A stretch of DNA of 64,000 nucleotides from an uncultured Mediterraneibacter sp. (GCA_934309345.1 CAKRDD010000017.1:11978-75977), one strand, 5' to 3'. Shown: positions 1-8,768, counted from the first letter of the stretch. Made by a program: numbers and translations. The notes: a model not told the origin generated them from the letters alone.

Positions 1-2
1 TT

Positions 3-2003
3 CCGTCTGCATTAGGGTATCTGCATACGAGAGTTAATTATGATGTATTGACTTACCTGCCGGATAACATCGAGACGATGAAAGGGCAGGATATTTTGGT
101 AAATGATTTCGGTACCGGTGCATTCTCGATGTTTATAGTCGATGGGATGGAAGACAAGGATGTATCGAAGTTAAAAGCAAAGATTGAAGATGTAGACCAT
201 GTAAAAGAGGTTATCTGGTATGATTCTATCGCAGATATCAGTATGCCGAAGAGCATGCTGCCGACAAAGGTCTATGATGCATTTAACTCTGAGACCGGAA
301 CAATGATGGCAATCTTCTTTGATGAAGGAACCTCTTCAGACGGAACAATGGAGGCAATCTCCGAGATTCGTTCTCTGGCGGGGGAGCAGTGCTTCTTAAG
401 CGGTATGTCGGCTGTTGTTACAGATACGAAGGAGCTGGCGGAGAAAGAGACACCGCTCTATGTACTGATCGCGGTTGTACTGGCGATGATCGTGCTTGGG
501 CTTACAATGGAATCATTCTTTGTGCCGATCCTCTTCATGCTCAGTATCGGAATCGCAATCGTCTATAACCTGGGAAGTAACTACTTTATGGGAGAGATTT
601 CCTATATCACAAAGGCACTGGCAGCAGTTTTGCAGCTGGGTGTAACATTGGATTACTCCATCTTCCTGATGCATAGTTATGAAGAACAGCAGATCCGTTA
701 CAATGGAGATAAACACCGTGCAATGGCACATGCAATCTCGCAGACATTTTCCTCTGTGATCGGAAGCTCCGTTACAACAATCGCCGGATTTATCGCACTG
801 TGCTTTATGTCATTTACACTTGGTAAGGATATCGGTATCGTTATGGTTAAGGGTGTTATCCTTGGTGTACTTGCCTGTGTAACAATTCTTCCATCTATGA
901 TTCTGTGCTGTGACAAGATTATTGAGAAGACAAAACATAAACCATTCCTTCCGGATATCGGAAGAATTTCAGATAAGGTTACAAAGAGATATCTTATCTA
1001 TGTGGCATTGTTCGTAGTTCTGTTATTCCCGGCTATTTACGGAAATAACCATACAGGAGTTTACTATAACCTGGATGAGACACTTCCAAAAGATCTTCCA
1101 AGTATCATTGCAAACGAGAAACTGAAAGAAGACTATGACATGAATACGACGCACATGATTCTTGTAGACAGCTCTACAGATTCGGCGGACGTAGGCAAGA
1201 TGCTGAAAGAGATGGATAAGGTGGACGGAATCAAGTGGGCACTTGGACTTGACTCCCTGATTGGTCCGTCCGTTCCGGCAAGCATGATTCCGGATTCTGT
1301 GACAAGTTCATTAAAGAATGATAAGTACCAGCTCGTACTGGCGAACTCAGAATACAAGGTAGCAACAGATGAACTGAATGACCAGATCAAAGAACTGAAT
1401 ACGATCCTTCATAAATATGATGAAGGTGGAATGCTGATCGGAGAAGGCCCTCTGACAGCAGACCTGATCGACATTACAGATAAAGACTTCAAGACAGTAA
1501 GTGCAGTATCAATCGGAATTATTTTTGTGATCATCATGCTTCTGTTTAAGTCAATTTCACTGCCGATTATCCTGGTAGGTGTTATTGAGTTCGCGATTTT
1601 TGTCAATATGGGTATCCCGTACTACATGGGAACCAAGCTGCCATTCGTGGCATCCATTGTAATCGGAACCATTCAGCTGGGATCCACCGTAGACTATGCG
1701 ATCCTTATGACAACCCGTTACAAGAGAGAACGTAACCACGGCGCAAATAAATACGATTCCATCACAACTGCGCACCGCGTATCCGCACAGTCCATCATGG
1801 TAAGTGCGTTGAGCTTTTTCGCAGCAACAATCGGTGTAGGACTTTACTCCAACATTGATATGATCAGTTCCCTTTGTATCCTGATGGCAAGAGGAGCACT
1901 GATCAGTATGGTAGTTGTAATCTTCGTACTGCCGTCCATGTTCATGGTATTTGATAAAGTGATCGTGAAGACAAGTAAGGGATTTTTGCCACCGAAGGAA
2001 TGA
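3..2003 (+). CDS. MMPL/RND-family membrane transporter, C-terminal part (5' end outside window)
   Basis: The reading frame is open to the left edge, so the start lies outside the window; a TTG at 48 is internal. About 667 residues are visible, arranged as a large extracytoplasmic loop, a block of membrane segments, a second loop and a second block. That is the duplicated plan of MMPL/RND exporters. Segments such as LGVTLDYSIFLMHSYEEQ and LGSTVDYAILMTTRYKRER are the paired intramembrane Asp-Tyr motifs that relay protons in this superfamily. Family members export lipids, peptides or drugs; the substrate here cannot be told. A terminator follows 30 bases after the stop. Family call firm, function inferred. 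Confidence 0.9.
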   Translation, partial: PSALGYLHTRVNYDVLTYLPDNIETMKGQDILVNDFGTGAFSMFIVDGMEDKDVSKLKAKIEDVDHVKEVIWYDSIADISMPKSMLPTKVYDAFNSETGTMMAIFFDEGTSSDGTMEAISEIRSLAGEQCFLSGMSAVVTDTKELAEKETPLYVLIAVVLAMIVLGLTMESFFVPILFMLSIGIAIVYNLGSNYFMGEISYITKALAAVLQLGVTLDYSIFLMHSYEEQQIRYNGDKHRAMAHAISQTFSSVIGSSVTTIAGFIALCFMSFTLGKDIGIVMVKGVILGVLACVTILPSMILCCDKIIEKTKHKPFLPDIGRISDKVTKRYLIYVALFVVLLFPAIYGNNHTGVYYNLDETLPKDLPSIIANEKLKEDYDMNTTHMILVDSSTDSADVGKMLKEMDKVDGIKWALGLDSLIGPSVPASMIPDSVTSSLKNDKYQLVLANSEYKVATDELNDQIKELNTILHKYDEGGMLIGEGPLTADLIDITDKDFKTVSAVSIGIIFVIIMLLFKSISLPIILVGVIEFAIFVNMGIPYYMGTKLPFVASIVIGTIQLGSTVDYAILMTTRYKRERNHGANKYDSITTAHRVSAQSIMVSALSFFAATIGVGLYSNIDMISSLCILMARGALISMVVVIFVLPSMFMVFDKVIVKTSKGFLPPKE

Positions 2004-2033
2004 TGGGGCGTGGAATAGAATGAGAGAGTGAAA

Positions 2034-2058
2034 AAGGAAGCGGTTCGCTTCCTTTTTT
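2034..2058 (+). terminator. Rho-independent terminator after the MMPL gene
   Basis: AAGGAAGCG and CGCTTCCTT pair around a 3-base loop, followed by a T run. It separates the transporter from the convergent toxin-antitoxin operon. Confidence 0.85.
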
Positions 2059-2060
2059 GC

Positions 2061-2876
2061 TTATGAAAATAAATACTGGTAAGATCTTCTTTGTTGTAAT
2101 ATAATGTCGCGAACTCTTATTTTTATATCTGTTGAATAAAATTTTTCTTCTTTTAAAAGGGTTTCTATTATTTGCCCATTGAAATCGAAATGCAATTTTT
2201 GACCATATAATTTTTCAACAGCATCTAACTGTTCTAAGAAATCCGTAGAGAGTGTTTTTGCCTGGACTTGTGGAATTAGATCAATAATATCTTCTTCAAG
2301 TGGATAATCAGTAGTTGTATCTGAGAGTAAAGAACATCCATTATCAAAAACAGGACAGTAATGGTAAGTGCCAAGTGGATCAAGTAAGACTCCAATATTA
2401 TGCATATGTCGATCTTCATTTAAAAATAATGCATCAATAGTGAGTAAAGTACAAAGGTATTTCCCAAAATCTTTTAGTCCAGTCATTTGTATTACCTGAT
2501 CTACGAGAAATTGTGCTCGATCTTCTATTTCTCCAAACTGAAAAATAGATTGATAAAGACTTTTCCCGTGAAGTGTATGAAAAAGTCGTTCTAGTGTTAA
2601 TAATTGCCAGCCATCAGGAAGAAAATTTGAACTTTTACATCCTAAATAGTCTTTTTTTCCAACACGAAGTATTTCTGTGTCATATAAGACAAAATCCTTT
2701 GTAGAAAGAGTGGAATGCATTAATAAGTGAGAAACCATATATTCTGTTAAACCTTCATAACCAATATAATCTGCTTTATACCAGGTTTCAGTATTCGCAG
2801 GGTTCCATTTTAATTGATTTCCCTTTGAAGAATGACGTTCAGTAGCTTTCATATCATTTATATTTAATTCAATCAC
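2061..2876 (-). CDS. HipA-like Ser/Thr kinase (HipT-type toxin)
   Basis: 271 residues from a GTG start, with the ribosome site GGAGG 9 bases upstream. It is much shorter than E. coli HipA (440) and matches the kinase core alone. Visible motifs are a Gly-rich loop near SSKGNQLKW, a possible ATP-binding lysine in WYKADYIGYEG, the catalytic loop LNEDRHMHNIG (around residues 153-163) and a metal-binding PVFDNGCSLL (around 175). HipA-family kinases phosphorylate tRNA synthetases or other translation targets and stop growth. It is downstream of and co-transcribed with the HTH gene ending at 2909, which supplies the antitoxin. Family call firm; target unknown. Confidence 0.8.
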   Translation of the reverse strand: MIELNINDMKATERHSSKGNQLKWNPANTETWYKADYIGYEGLTEYMVSHLLMHSTLSTKDFVLYDTEILRVGKKDYLGCKSSNFLPDGWQLLTLERLFHTLHGKSLYQSIFQFGEIEDRAQFLVDQVIQMTGLKDFGKYLCTLLTIDALFLNEDRHMHNIGVLLDPLGTYHYCPVFDNGCSLLSDTTTDYPLEEDIIDLIPQVQAKTLSTDFLEQLDAVEKLYGQKLHFDFNGQIIETLLKEEKFYSTDIKIRVRDIILQQRRSYQYLFS

Positions 2877-2908
2877 TCTATCTTACCTCCTTCCAGCGTT
2901 TAAGTTAC

Positions 2909-3448
2909 CTATCGTTCAATTTCTATCCAAAAATCATCCTCAGCCATTTTCCCTTTGGTTTTCTGAATAATCAGGAATGGATCATAAAAAGGTAGTCCGA
3001 GATCCCGTAATATAATCTTCATTTTATCTCTGCTTCGTGGAAAGCATCTTGATTCAAGAAATTCTTCATAATCTCTGAATGTAGGAGCATTATTGACACC
3101 AAATGCACAAAAAATAGGATTTCTCACAAAATTTTTAATGGCTATTTTTCGAGAGGGTTCGTTTACATCAATTACAGTACACAGACTTTTTTTATAGTAA
3201 TAAAATAGCCTAAGAGGATAAATTTTTGTGGGAATTTGTAATTCTTCGACCCATTCAGGTGTTTCATAAAGAATCTTTAATAATGTTACAGCGGGACCGG
3301 TTACGGTAACATCTGCTTGTTCCCAACGTTCAACTGTTTTTACCGAGACATTTAATAAGGCGGCAAAGTCTTTTTGCTTAAGCCCCAGACGCTTTCGCAT
3401 TAGTTTTATGTCTTTCGAAGATAATGTATGTTGAATTGCAAAATCCAT
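2909..3448 (-). CDS. XRE-type HTH protein fused to a HipA-N-like domain (HipB-HipS-like antitoxin)
   Basis: 179 residues; the ATG at 3448 is chosen because GGAGGTGAAATT lies just before it, while an upstream in-frame start at 3487 has none. Residues about 10-60 form an XRE/Cro helix-turn-helix (LSSKDIKLMRKRLGLKQKDFAALLNVS). Residues about 80-179 (FLESRCFPRSRD, then DPFLIIQKTKG) resemble the N-terminal subdomain of HipA. In tripartite HipBST systems that subdomain is a separate protein, HipS, which neutralises the kinase; here HipB and HipS seem to be one chain. The HTH is clear, the HipS part is inference. Confidence 0.65.
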   Translation of the reverse strand: MDFAIQHTLSSKDIKLMRKRLGLKQKDFAALLNVSVKTVERWEQADVTVTGPAVTLLKILYETPEWVEELQIPTKIYPLRLFYYYKKSLCTVIDVNEPSRKIAIKNFVRNPIFCAFGVNNAPTFRDYEEFLESRCFPRSRDKMKIILRDLGLPFYDPFLIIQKTKGKMAEDDFWIEIER

Positions 3449-3491
3449 AATTTCACCTCCAATATAATACTGTCTATAGTATAACACATAA

Positions 3492-3541
3492 AATCCCTAA
3501 ATATAAGGGGTAAAATAATAAAATAATCCCTATATATTAGG
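3492..3541. promoter_or_regulatory. Two repeated operator-like sites upstream of the HipA/HTH operon
   Basis: AATCCCTAAATATAAGG (3492-3508) and AATCCCTATATATTAGG (3525-3541) are near-identical and each nearly palindromic. They are 33 bp apart, about three helical turns. They sit directly upstream of the HTH gene and flank its likely promoter, as expected for autoregulation by a HipB-like dimer. Confidence 0.6.
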
Positions 3542-3554
3542 AGCATATTGCTGC

Positions 3555-3665
3555 TCACTCTACGTGCGACCAGCAACGCATCTTCCGAACCTCAGTAGGC
3601 GTAGCCTCAAAATGTTCAAAGAACATTCGACGGAACAATTTATAATTGGTAAACCCACATTTGAG
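3555..3665 (-). pseudogene. Remnant of an AraC-family regulator (C-terminal HTH only)
   Basis: On the reverse strand this translates to a stretch containing CGFTNYKLFRRMFFEHF followed by EATPTEVRKM. This is the typical end of an AraC/XylS DNA-binding domain (second helix-turn-helix, then TPxEYR). Only about 35 recognisable residues remain and there is no plausible start or upstream domain. It may once have controlled the adjacent sugar operon. Confidence 0.5.
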
Positions 3666-3682
3666 GAAAATAATAAAAACTA

Positions 3683-3711
3683 TTGTATTTTTTTTATTTT
3701 TTGAATATACT
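3683..3711 (+). promoter_or_regulatory. Likely sigma-A promoter for the sugar operon leader
   Basis: TTGTAT (3683-3688) and TATACT (3706-3711) are 17 bp apart. Transcription from about 3718 would enter a 220-base leader before the DUF4867 gene. Confidence 0.5.
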
Positions 3712-3754
3712 ATATGCAACAGAGTTGCCCGAAGTCGTTTTGGCATTGGGGACC

Positions 3755-3782
3755 AAGCTGAGACTTGTGCTCAGCTTTTTTA
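3755..3782 (+). terminator. Terminator-like hairpin in the sugar operon leader (first)
   Basis: AAGCTGAG and CTCAGCTT pair around a 7-base loop, followed by a T run. It lies only about 40 bases after the predicted transcript start, so it could be an attenuator rather than the end of a gene. Confidence 0.6.
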
Positions 3783-3799
3783 CGTTAAGGAGAGATCTT

Positions 3800-3829
3800 A
3801 TGGATTTCACTTTCGGAAAGAAAAGATAA
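3800..3829 (+). CDS. Possible 9-codon leader peptide
   Basis: ATG preceded by AAGGAGAG at a normal distance encodes MDFTFGKKR and a stop. It lies between two terminator-like hairpins upstream of the DUF4867/isomerase/xylulokinase genes. The good ribosome site suggests translation; a regulatory role is a guess. Confidence 0.3.
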   Translation: MDFTFGKKR

Positions 3830-3835
3830 GAAATG

Positions 3836-3875
3836 GGCATTATTTGGCTAATTATTTGGTCGATAATGCCTTTTT
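3836..3875 (+). terminator. Terminator-like hairpin in the sugar operon leader (second)
   Basis: GGCATTAT and ATAATGCC pair across a 19-base loop and are followed by five T. It begins 7 bases after the stop of the 9-codon frame and 65 bases before the DUF4867 start. Confidence 0.5.
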
Positions 3876-3939
3876 AAGTTGGTAAAATGACCATAGAAAC
3901 AAACGAAACAGGAAACAGAAGAAAATTCAGGAGGACATC

Positions 3940-4554
3940 ATGAAAATCCAGAATGTAACAGATGCATCTTTCCGAAAATATGGCAAGATCATCACAGAAT
4001 ACTCTTTTGAGAAGATCTTAAAAGAGATGGAACATACACCACTTCCGAAAGACGTTGTCTATGTACCGTCTGTTGAAGAGTTGGAAGCACTTCCGGAAGC
4101 AACTGAAATCTGCAAGAAAGGATTCGGCGGACTGCCAATCCAGATCGGATACTGCAATGGAGACAATCATAAACTGAATGCATTAGAATATCACAGAAGT
4201 TCAGAACTTGATATCGCACAGACAGATCTGATTCTGCTTCTTGGAATGCAGCAGGATATTGAAGACGGTGATATCTATGATACAGCCAAGGTAGAAGCAT
4301 TCCTTGTTCCGGCGGGAACCGGTGTAGAACTGTATGCAACAACACTTCATTATGCACCGTGTACTGCGCAGGAAGGTGGATTCCGCTGTGTAGTAGTTCT
4401 TCCGAAAGGAACAAATGAAGAACTTCCATTTGAAACAGCGAAAGAGGGAGAAAATAGACTTCTTGCAGCTATGAATAAATGGCTGATCGCGCATGAGGAT
4501 GCACAGATTGAAGGTGCGTTCTGTGGATTAAAAGGTGAGAACGTCGAAGTCTGA
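3940..4554 (+). CDS. DUF4867 family protein (cupin-like sugar-operon protein)
   Basis: 204 residues with ribosome site AGGAGG 5 bases before the ATG. The sequence resembles DUF4867 proteins, small cupin-like proteins usually found with an L-fucose/L-arabinose isomerase-type enzyme and a xylulokinase, exactly as here. The segment NALEYHRSSELDIAQTDLILLLG resembles a cupin metal-binding strand with His and Glu. No signal peptide or membrane segment. Biochemical role unknown; by context a sugar-handling protein such as a mutarotase or auxiliary isomerase is possible. First gene of a three-gene operon. Confidence 0.65.
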   Translation: MKIQNVTDASFRKYGKIITEYSFEKILKEMEHTPLPKDVVYVPSVEELEALPEATEICKKGFGGLPIQIGYCNGDNHKLNALEYHRSSELDIAQTDLILLLGMQQDIEDGDIYDTAKVEAFLVPAGTGVELYATTLHYAPCTAQEGGFRCVVVLPKGTNEELPFETAKEGENRLLAAMNKWLIAHEDAQIEGAFCGLKGENVEV

Positions 4555-4715
4555 TTGAAAATGGATGCCGGGGTTTCCCCGAATCAGGATCGTGTTATTC
4601 ACAAGGTTTCTGCATGATGTGTGGAAAACCAAATGAAATTACAGGAAAAGTGTGGATAACGTAACATGAGAAAGATAGAAATAATAACAAGTATAAAGAA
4701 AGCGAGGATTTTATT

Positions 4716-6200
4716 ATGAGTAATATGCCAGAATTGAAAATCGGTGTTGTAGCAGTGAGCAGAGATTGTTTCCCGGAGAGCCTTTCCGTGAACAGAAGAA
4801 AAGCATTGATCGATGCCTACACAAAGAAATACGGTGAAGGAACTGTTTATGAATGTCCGATCTGTATTGTAGAGAGTGAGATCCACATGGTACAGGCTCT
4901 GGAAGATGTAAAGAAAGCAGGATGTAACGCACTGGTTGTTTATCTTGGAAACTTCGGACCGGAGATTTCTGAGACATTGCTTGCAAAACATTTTGAAGGA
5001 CCGAAGATGTTTGTCGCAGCTGCAGAGGAGACACAGGATAATCTGACACAGGGACGTGGAGATGCTTATTGCGGAATGCTTAACGCAAGCTACAATCTGA
5101 AACTCAGAGGAGTAAAAGCTTACATTCCGGAGTATCCGGTAGGAACAGCAGAGGAATGTGCTGACATGATCCATGAGTTCGAACCAATCGCGAGAGCAGT
5201 TGTCGGATTAAGTGACTTAAAGATCATCAGCTTTGGACCGCGTCCGTTAAACTTCCTTGCATGTAATGCACCAATTCAGCAGCTTTACAATATCGGAGTT
5301 GAAATTGAGGAAAACTCTGAACTTGACCTTTTCGAGGCTTATAACAAACATGAAGGTGATGAGAGAATCCCGGCCGTTGTAAAAGAGATGGAAGAAGAGC
5401 TTGGAGCAGGAAATAAGAAACCGGAGATTCTTCCGAAACTGGCTCAGTATGAGATTACTTTGAAGGACTGGATCGAGGAGCACAGAGGATATAGAAAATA
5501 TGTTGCAATCGCAGGAAAATGCTGGCCGGCATTCCAGACACAGTTCGGATTCGTTCCATGTTATGTAAACAGCCGTCTGACAGCACAGGGAATCCCGGTA
5601 TCCTGTGAGGTTGATATTTACGGAGCACTCAGCGAGTTTATCGGAACTGCTGTGAGCCAGGATGCAGTAACACTTCTTGATATCAACAATACAGTACCGG
5701 CAGATATGTATAAAGAGAGCATTGAAGGAAAATTCCCATATACACAGAAAGATACATTTATGGGATTCCATTGTGGAAATACAGCTTCCGGCAAACTTGC
5801 TTTCTGCGAAATGAAATATCAGATGATCATGGCAAGATCTCTTCCAATCGAGGTTACACAGGGAACACTTGAGGGAGATATCAAACCTGGAGATATCACA
5901 TTCTACAGACTGCAGAGTACATCTGACAATGTACTTCGTGCTTATGTTGCACAGGGAGAAGTACTTCCGGTTGCTACAAAATCCTTCGGATCTATCGGAG
6001 TGTTCGCCATTCCGGAGATGGGAAGATTCTACCGCCACGTACTGATTGAAAAGAATTATCCACATCACGGAGCAGTTGCTTTCGGACACTTTGGAAAAGC
6101 ATTGTTCGAAGTATTCAAATACATTGGTGTGCCGGTTGAAGAGATCGGATACAATCAGCCGAAGGGTGTAAGATATCCAACAGAGAATCCGTGGGGTTAA
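4716..6200 (+). CDS. L-fucose/L-arabinose isomerase family protein
   Basis: 494 residues, close to AraA (about 500) and shorter than FucI (about 590). An N-terminal Rossmann-like part (KIGVVAVSRDCFPESL, then GNFGPEISETLL) precedes the catalytic region. Candidate metal-binding acids are in CEVDIYGALSEFIG and AVTLLDINNT, and a His-rich HHGAVAFGHFG lies near the C-terminus. The family interconverts aldoses and ketoses in the cytoplasm. A xylulokinase follows, so the likely product is a ketopentose or related ketose; the true substrate is not evident. The ribosome site GAGGATTTT is modest. The 160 bases upstream hold no gene. Confidence 0.8.
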   Translation: MSNMPELKIGVVAVSRDCFPESLSVNRRKALIDAYTKKYGEGTVYECPICIVESEIHMVQALEDVKKAGCNALVVYLGNFGPEISETLLAKHFEGPKMFVAAAEETQDNLTQGRGDAYCGMLNASYNLKLRGVKAYIPEYPVGTAEECADMIHEFEPIARAVVGLSDLKIISFGPRPLNFLACNAPIQQLYNIGVEIEENSELDLFEAYNKHEGDERIPAVVKEMEEELGAGNKKPEILPKLAQYEITLKDWIEEHRGYRKYVAIAGKCWPAFQTQFGFVPCYVNSRLTAQGIPVSCEVDIYGALSEFIGTAVSQDAVTLLDINNTVPADMYKESIEGKFPYTQKDTFMGFHCGNTASGKLAFCEMKYQMIMARSLPIEVTQGTLEGDIKPGDITFYRLQSTSDNVLRAYVAQGEVLPVATKSFGSIGVFAIPEMGRFYRHVLIEKNYPHHGAVAFGHFGKALFEVFKYIGVPVEEIGYNQPKGVRYPTENPWG

Positions 6201-6232
6201 TTACATAGAAAGTTATAAGCATAGAAAACGGG

Positions 6233-6266
6233 CAGAGAGCCGTGCCGGAAACGGCAAGGCTCTCTG
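6233..6266 (+). other. Intercistronic hairpin before xylB
   Basis: CAGAGAGCC GTGCCG GAAA CGGCA A GGCTCTCTG forms a long stem with a GAAA tetraloop and ends about 10 bases before the xylB ribosome site. There is no real T run. It may protect or modulate the isomerase/xylB message. Confidence 0.5.
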
Positions 6267-6287
6267 TCTTTATACAGGAGGAACGAC

Positions 6288-7754
6288 ATGTTATTTGTAG
6301 GAGTAGATCTTGGAACATCCGCAGTAAAACTTCTTCTGATGGATGAGAATGGAAAGATCAAGAATATCGTATCAAAAGAATATCCGTTATATTTCCCACA
6401 TCCGGGATGGTCAGAGCAGAAACCGGAAGACTGGTTTGCACAGAGTATGGAAGGGCTGAAAGAGCTTCTTGAAGGCTTTGATAAGGATCAAGTAAAGGGA
6501 ATCAGTTTTGGAGGCCAGATGCACGGTCTTGTTGCGCTTGATAAGGAAGACCAGGTGATTCGCCCGGCAATTCTCTGGAATGACGGACGTACTGTAAAAC
6601 AAACCGATTATCTGAATCAGGTGATCGGAAAAGAGAAGCTTTCAGAGTATACAGCAAATATTGCATTTGCCGGATTTACAGCACCGAAGATTCTCTGGAT
6701 GAAGGAAAATGAACCGGAGAATTTTGCAAAGATTGAGAAGATCATGCTTCCGAAAGATTACCTTGCATACCGTCTGTCAGGTTCTTTTTGCACAGAATAT
6801 TCAGATGCTTCCGGAATGCTGCTTCTGGATGTGGAGCATAAGTGCTGGTCTGCAGAAATGCTTGAAATCTGTGGTATTACAGAGGCACAGCTTCCGAAAC
6901 TGTATGAGAGCTGGGAAGTCGTTGGAACTTTGAAAGCAGAGATTGCAGCAGAACTTGGCGTATCAGAGGATATAAAAGTAATTGCAGGAGCCGGGGACAA
7001 TGCGGCGGCAGCAGTTGGAACAGCAACGGTCGGAGACGGTGGATGCAATATTTCCCTTGGAACTTCCGGAACATTATTTATTTCCAGTAAAAAATTCGGA
7101 GTAGATAAGAACAATGCATTGCATTCCTTCGACCATGCAGACGGTAATTATCATCTGATGGGCTGCATGCTCAGTGCAGCTTCCTGTAATAAATGGTGGA
7201 TGGACGAGATCCTTAAGACAAAAGATTATCCGGCAGAACAGGCAGGAATCACAAAGCTTGGCGAGAACCATGTGTTCTATCTTCCGTATCTGATGGGAGA
7301 GCGTTCACCTCATAATGATCCTTCCGCAAGAGCAGCATTTATCGGAATGTCTATGGACAGCACAAGAGAGGATATGACACAGGCTGTGCTGGAAGGTGTC
7401 GCATTCGGACTGCGTGATTCTCTGGAAGTTGCAAGAAGCATCGGTGTGAATCCAGAGAGAACAAAGATCTGCGGCGGTGGAGCAAAGAGTCCGCTGTGGA
7501 GAAAGATCATTGCAAATGTGATGAATATGAAAGTAGATCTGATCGAAAGCGAAGAAGGCCCGGGCTATGGAGCGGCAATCCTGGCAGCAGTTGGATGCGG
7601 CGTATTTGATTCGGTGGAAGAGGCTGCAAAGAAACTTGTGAAAGTAACAGGAACAGAAGAACCGGATCCGGAACTGGTGCAGAAGTACGAGGAAAGATAT
7701 CAGGAATTTAAGAAACTGTATCCGGCATTGAAAGGATTTTTTCAAGAGCAGTAA
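6288..7754 (+). CDS. xylB: Xylulokinase (FGGY carbohydrate kinase)
   Basis: 488 residues, the usual size for XylB (about 484). The N-terminal phosphate motif VGVDLGTSAVKLLLMD, the xylulokinase-type ISFGGQMHGLV, the catalytic aspartate region AILWNDGR and the second-domain GAGDNAAAAVGTA and GGGAKSPLWRKI motifs are all present. It phosphorylates D-xylulose (or a similar ketose) with ATP, giving xylulose 5-phosphate for the pentose phosphate pathway. Ribosome site AGGAGG precedes the ATG. Last gene of the sugar operon; closely related FGGY substrates cannot be excluded. Confidence 0.85.
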   Translation: MLFVGVDLGTSAVKLLLMDENGKIKNIVSKEYPLYFPHPGWSEQKPEDWFAQSMEGLKELLEGFDKDQVKGISFGGQMHGLVALDKEDQVIRPAILWNDGRTVKQTDYLNQVIGKEKLSEYTANIAFAGFTAPKILWMKENEPENFAKIEKIMLPKDYLAYRLSGSFCTEYSDASGMLLLDVEHKCWSAEMLEICGITEAQLPKLYESWEVVGTLKAEIAAELGVSEDIKVIAGAGDNAAAAVGTATVGDGGCNISLGTSGTLFISSKKFGVDKNNALHSFDHADGNYHLMGCMLSAASCNKWWMDEILKTKDYPAEQAGITKLGENHVFYLPYLMGERSPHNDPSARAAFIGMSMDSTREDMTQAVLEGVAFGLRDSLEVARSIGVNPERTKICGGGAKSPLWRKIIANVMNMKVDLIESEEGPGYGAAILAAVGCGVFDSVEEAAKKLVKVTGTEEPDPELVQKYEERYQEFKKLYPALKGFFQEQ

Positions 7755-7766
7755 TAACTGACAAAT

Positions 7767-7833
7767 AAAAAACTCCCAATAGAAAATCATGCTTCAGAAA
7801 ACATCTGAGCTGAAATTCTATTGGGAGCTTTTT
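7767..7833. terminator. Bidirectional terminator between xylB and uppP
   Basis: AAAAACTCCCAATAGAA and TTCTATTGGGAGCTTTTT pair at the two ends, with an A tract on one side and a T tract on the other. It serves both convergent genes. Confidence 0.9.
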
Positions 7834-7849
7834 AAAATAGTAGGAAATT

Positions 7850-8740
7850 TTACGCTAAAAACAACGCATACAGTATCACAAGAATACCAAGCACAATTCT
7901 GTAATATCCAAATACTTTGAAATCATGTTTCTTAATATATCCCATCAGGAATTGAATAACGATAATAGAAGAAACAAATGCTGTTACCATACCAATCAGA
8001 AGAATTATTGCCTCTGTTCCGGTAAAGTTCAGACCGAACTTCACAAGTTTCAGAAGACTTGCACCGAACATAACCGGAATCGCAAGTACGAAAGTAAATT
8101 CAGCAGCAACGGTTCTGGATACTCCAAGAATCAAAGCACCGACAATTGTTGCACCGGATCTGGAAGTTCCAGGGAAGATTGCAGCGATCAGCTGGAAAAG
8201 TCCGATTAAAAATGCAGTCTTATAAGTAAGTTCGTCCATACTGTTGATCTTCGCAGGCTTGCCCTTGTGATTATTCTCAACAATGATAAAGGCGATACCG
8301 AAGACAATCAGAGCAATCGCAACGCAAGGGTAATTGTAAAACCATTTCTCAAACAAATCGTTGAACGGCATTCCAATCACGATTGCAGGGATACATGCAA
8401 CAAGGACTTTCAACCAGAGGATAATGATATCCATCTTCACATAACTTAAAATTCCGTTTCCGGATTTCTTTCTTCTATGTGCATGTTTTGCCTGGCGGCG
8501 TCTGACAGTGTGACTTCCTTCCGGTGCACCAAATGGGAAGATCTGGTTCCAGAATAAGATGACAACGGCAAGAATCGCACCTAACTGGATAACAACTTCA
8601 AACATGCTGTAGAATTCTTCAGAAACATTTAATTTCACAAACTGATTCAAAAGGATCAGATGTCCGGTGCTGCTGATCGGCAGCCATTCTGTGATTCCTT
8701 CCACAATTCCAAAAAGGAAGGATTTCAAAAATTCAATCAT
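7850..8740 (-). CDS. uppP: Undecaprenyl-diphosphatase (UppP/BacA)
   Basis: 296 residues, a polytopic membrane enzyme that recycles undecaprenyl pyrophosphate to the lipid carrier used for peptidoglycan and wall polymers; overproduction gives bacitracin resistance. The diagnostic motifs are present: GIVEGITEWLPISSTGHLILL near the start and FPGTSRSGATI in the second half. A basic insert (RRRQAKHAHRRKKSGNG, about residues 80-97) lies in a loop. The start is set by the conserved MIEFLKSFLFGIVEG beginning. Divergent from a VanRS-like regulator pair, which could sense wall stress. Confidence 0.95.
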   Translation of the reverse strand: MIEFLKSFLFGIVEGITEWLPISSTGHLILLNQFVKLNVSEEFYSMFEVVIQLGAILAVVILFWNQIFPFGAPEGSHTVRRRQAKHAHRRKKSGNGILSYVKMDIIILWLKVLVACIPAIVIGMPFNDLFEKWFYNYPCVAIALIVFGIAFIIVENNHKGKPAKINSMDELTYKTAFLIGLFQLIAAIFPGTSRSGATIVGALILGVSRTVAAEFTFVLAIPVMFGASLLKLVKFGLNFTGTEAIILLIGMVTAFVSSIIVIQFLMGYIKKHDFKVFGYYRIVLGILVILYALFLA

Positions 8741-8768
8741 TCTTAATTTATACTCCTTTTTATTGATA

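Noticed and set aside
3646..3885. 79-codon frame between the AraC relic and DUF4867 gene
   Set aside because: No ribosome site, crosses two terminator-like hairpins and the AraC relic; composition not protein-like.
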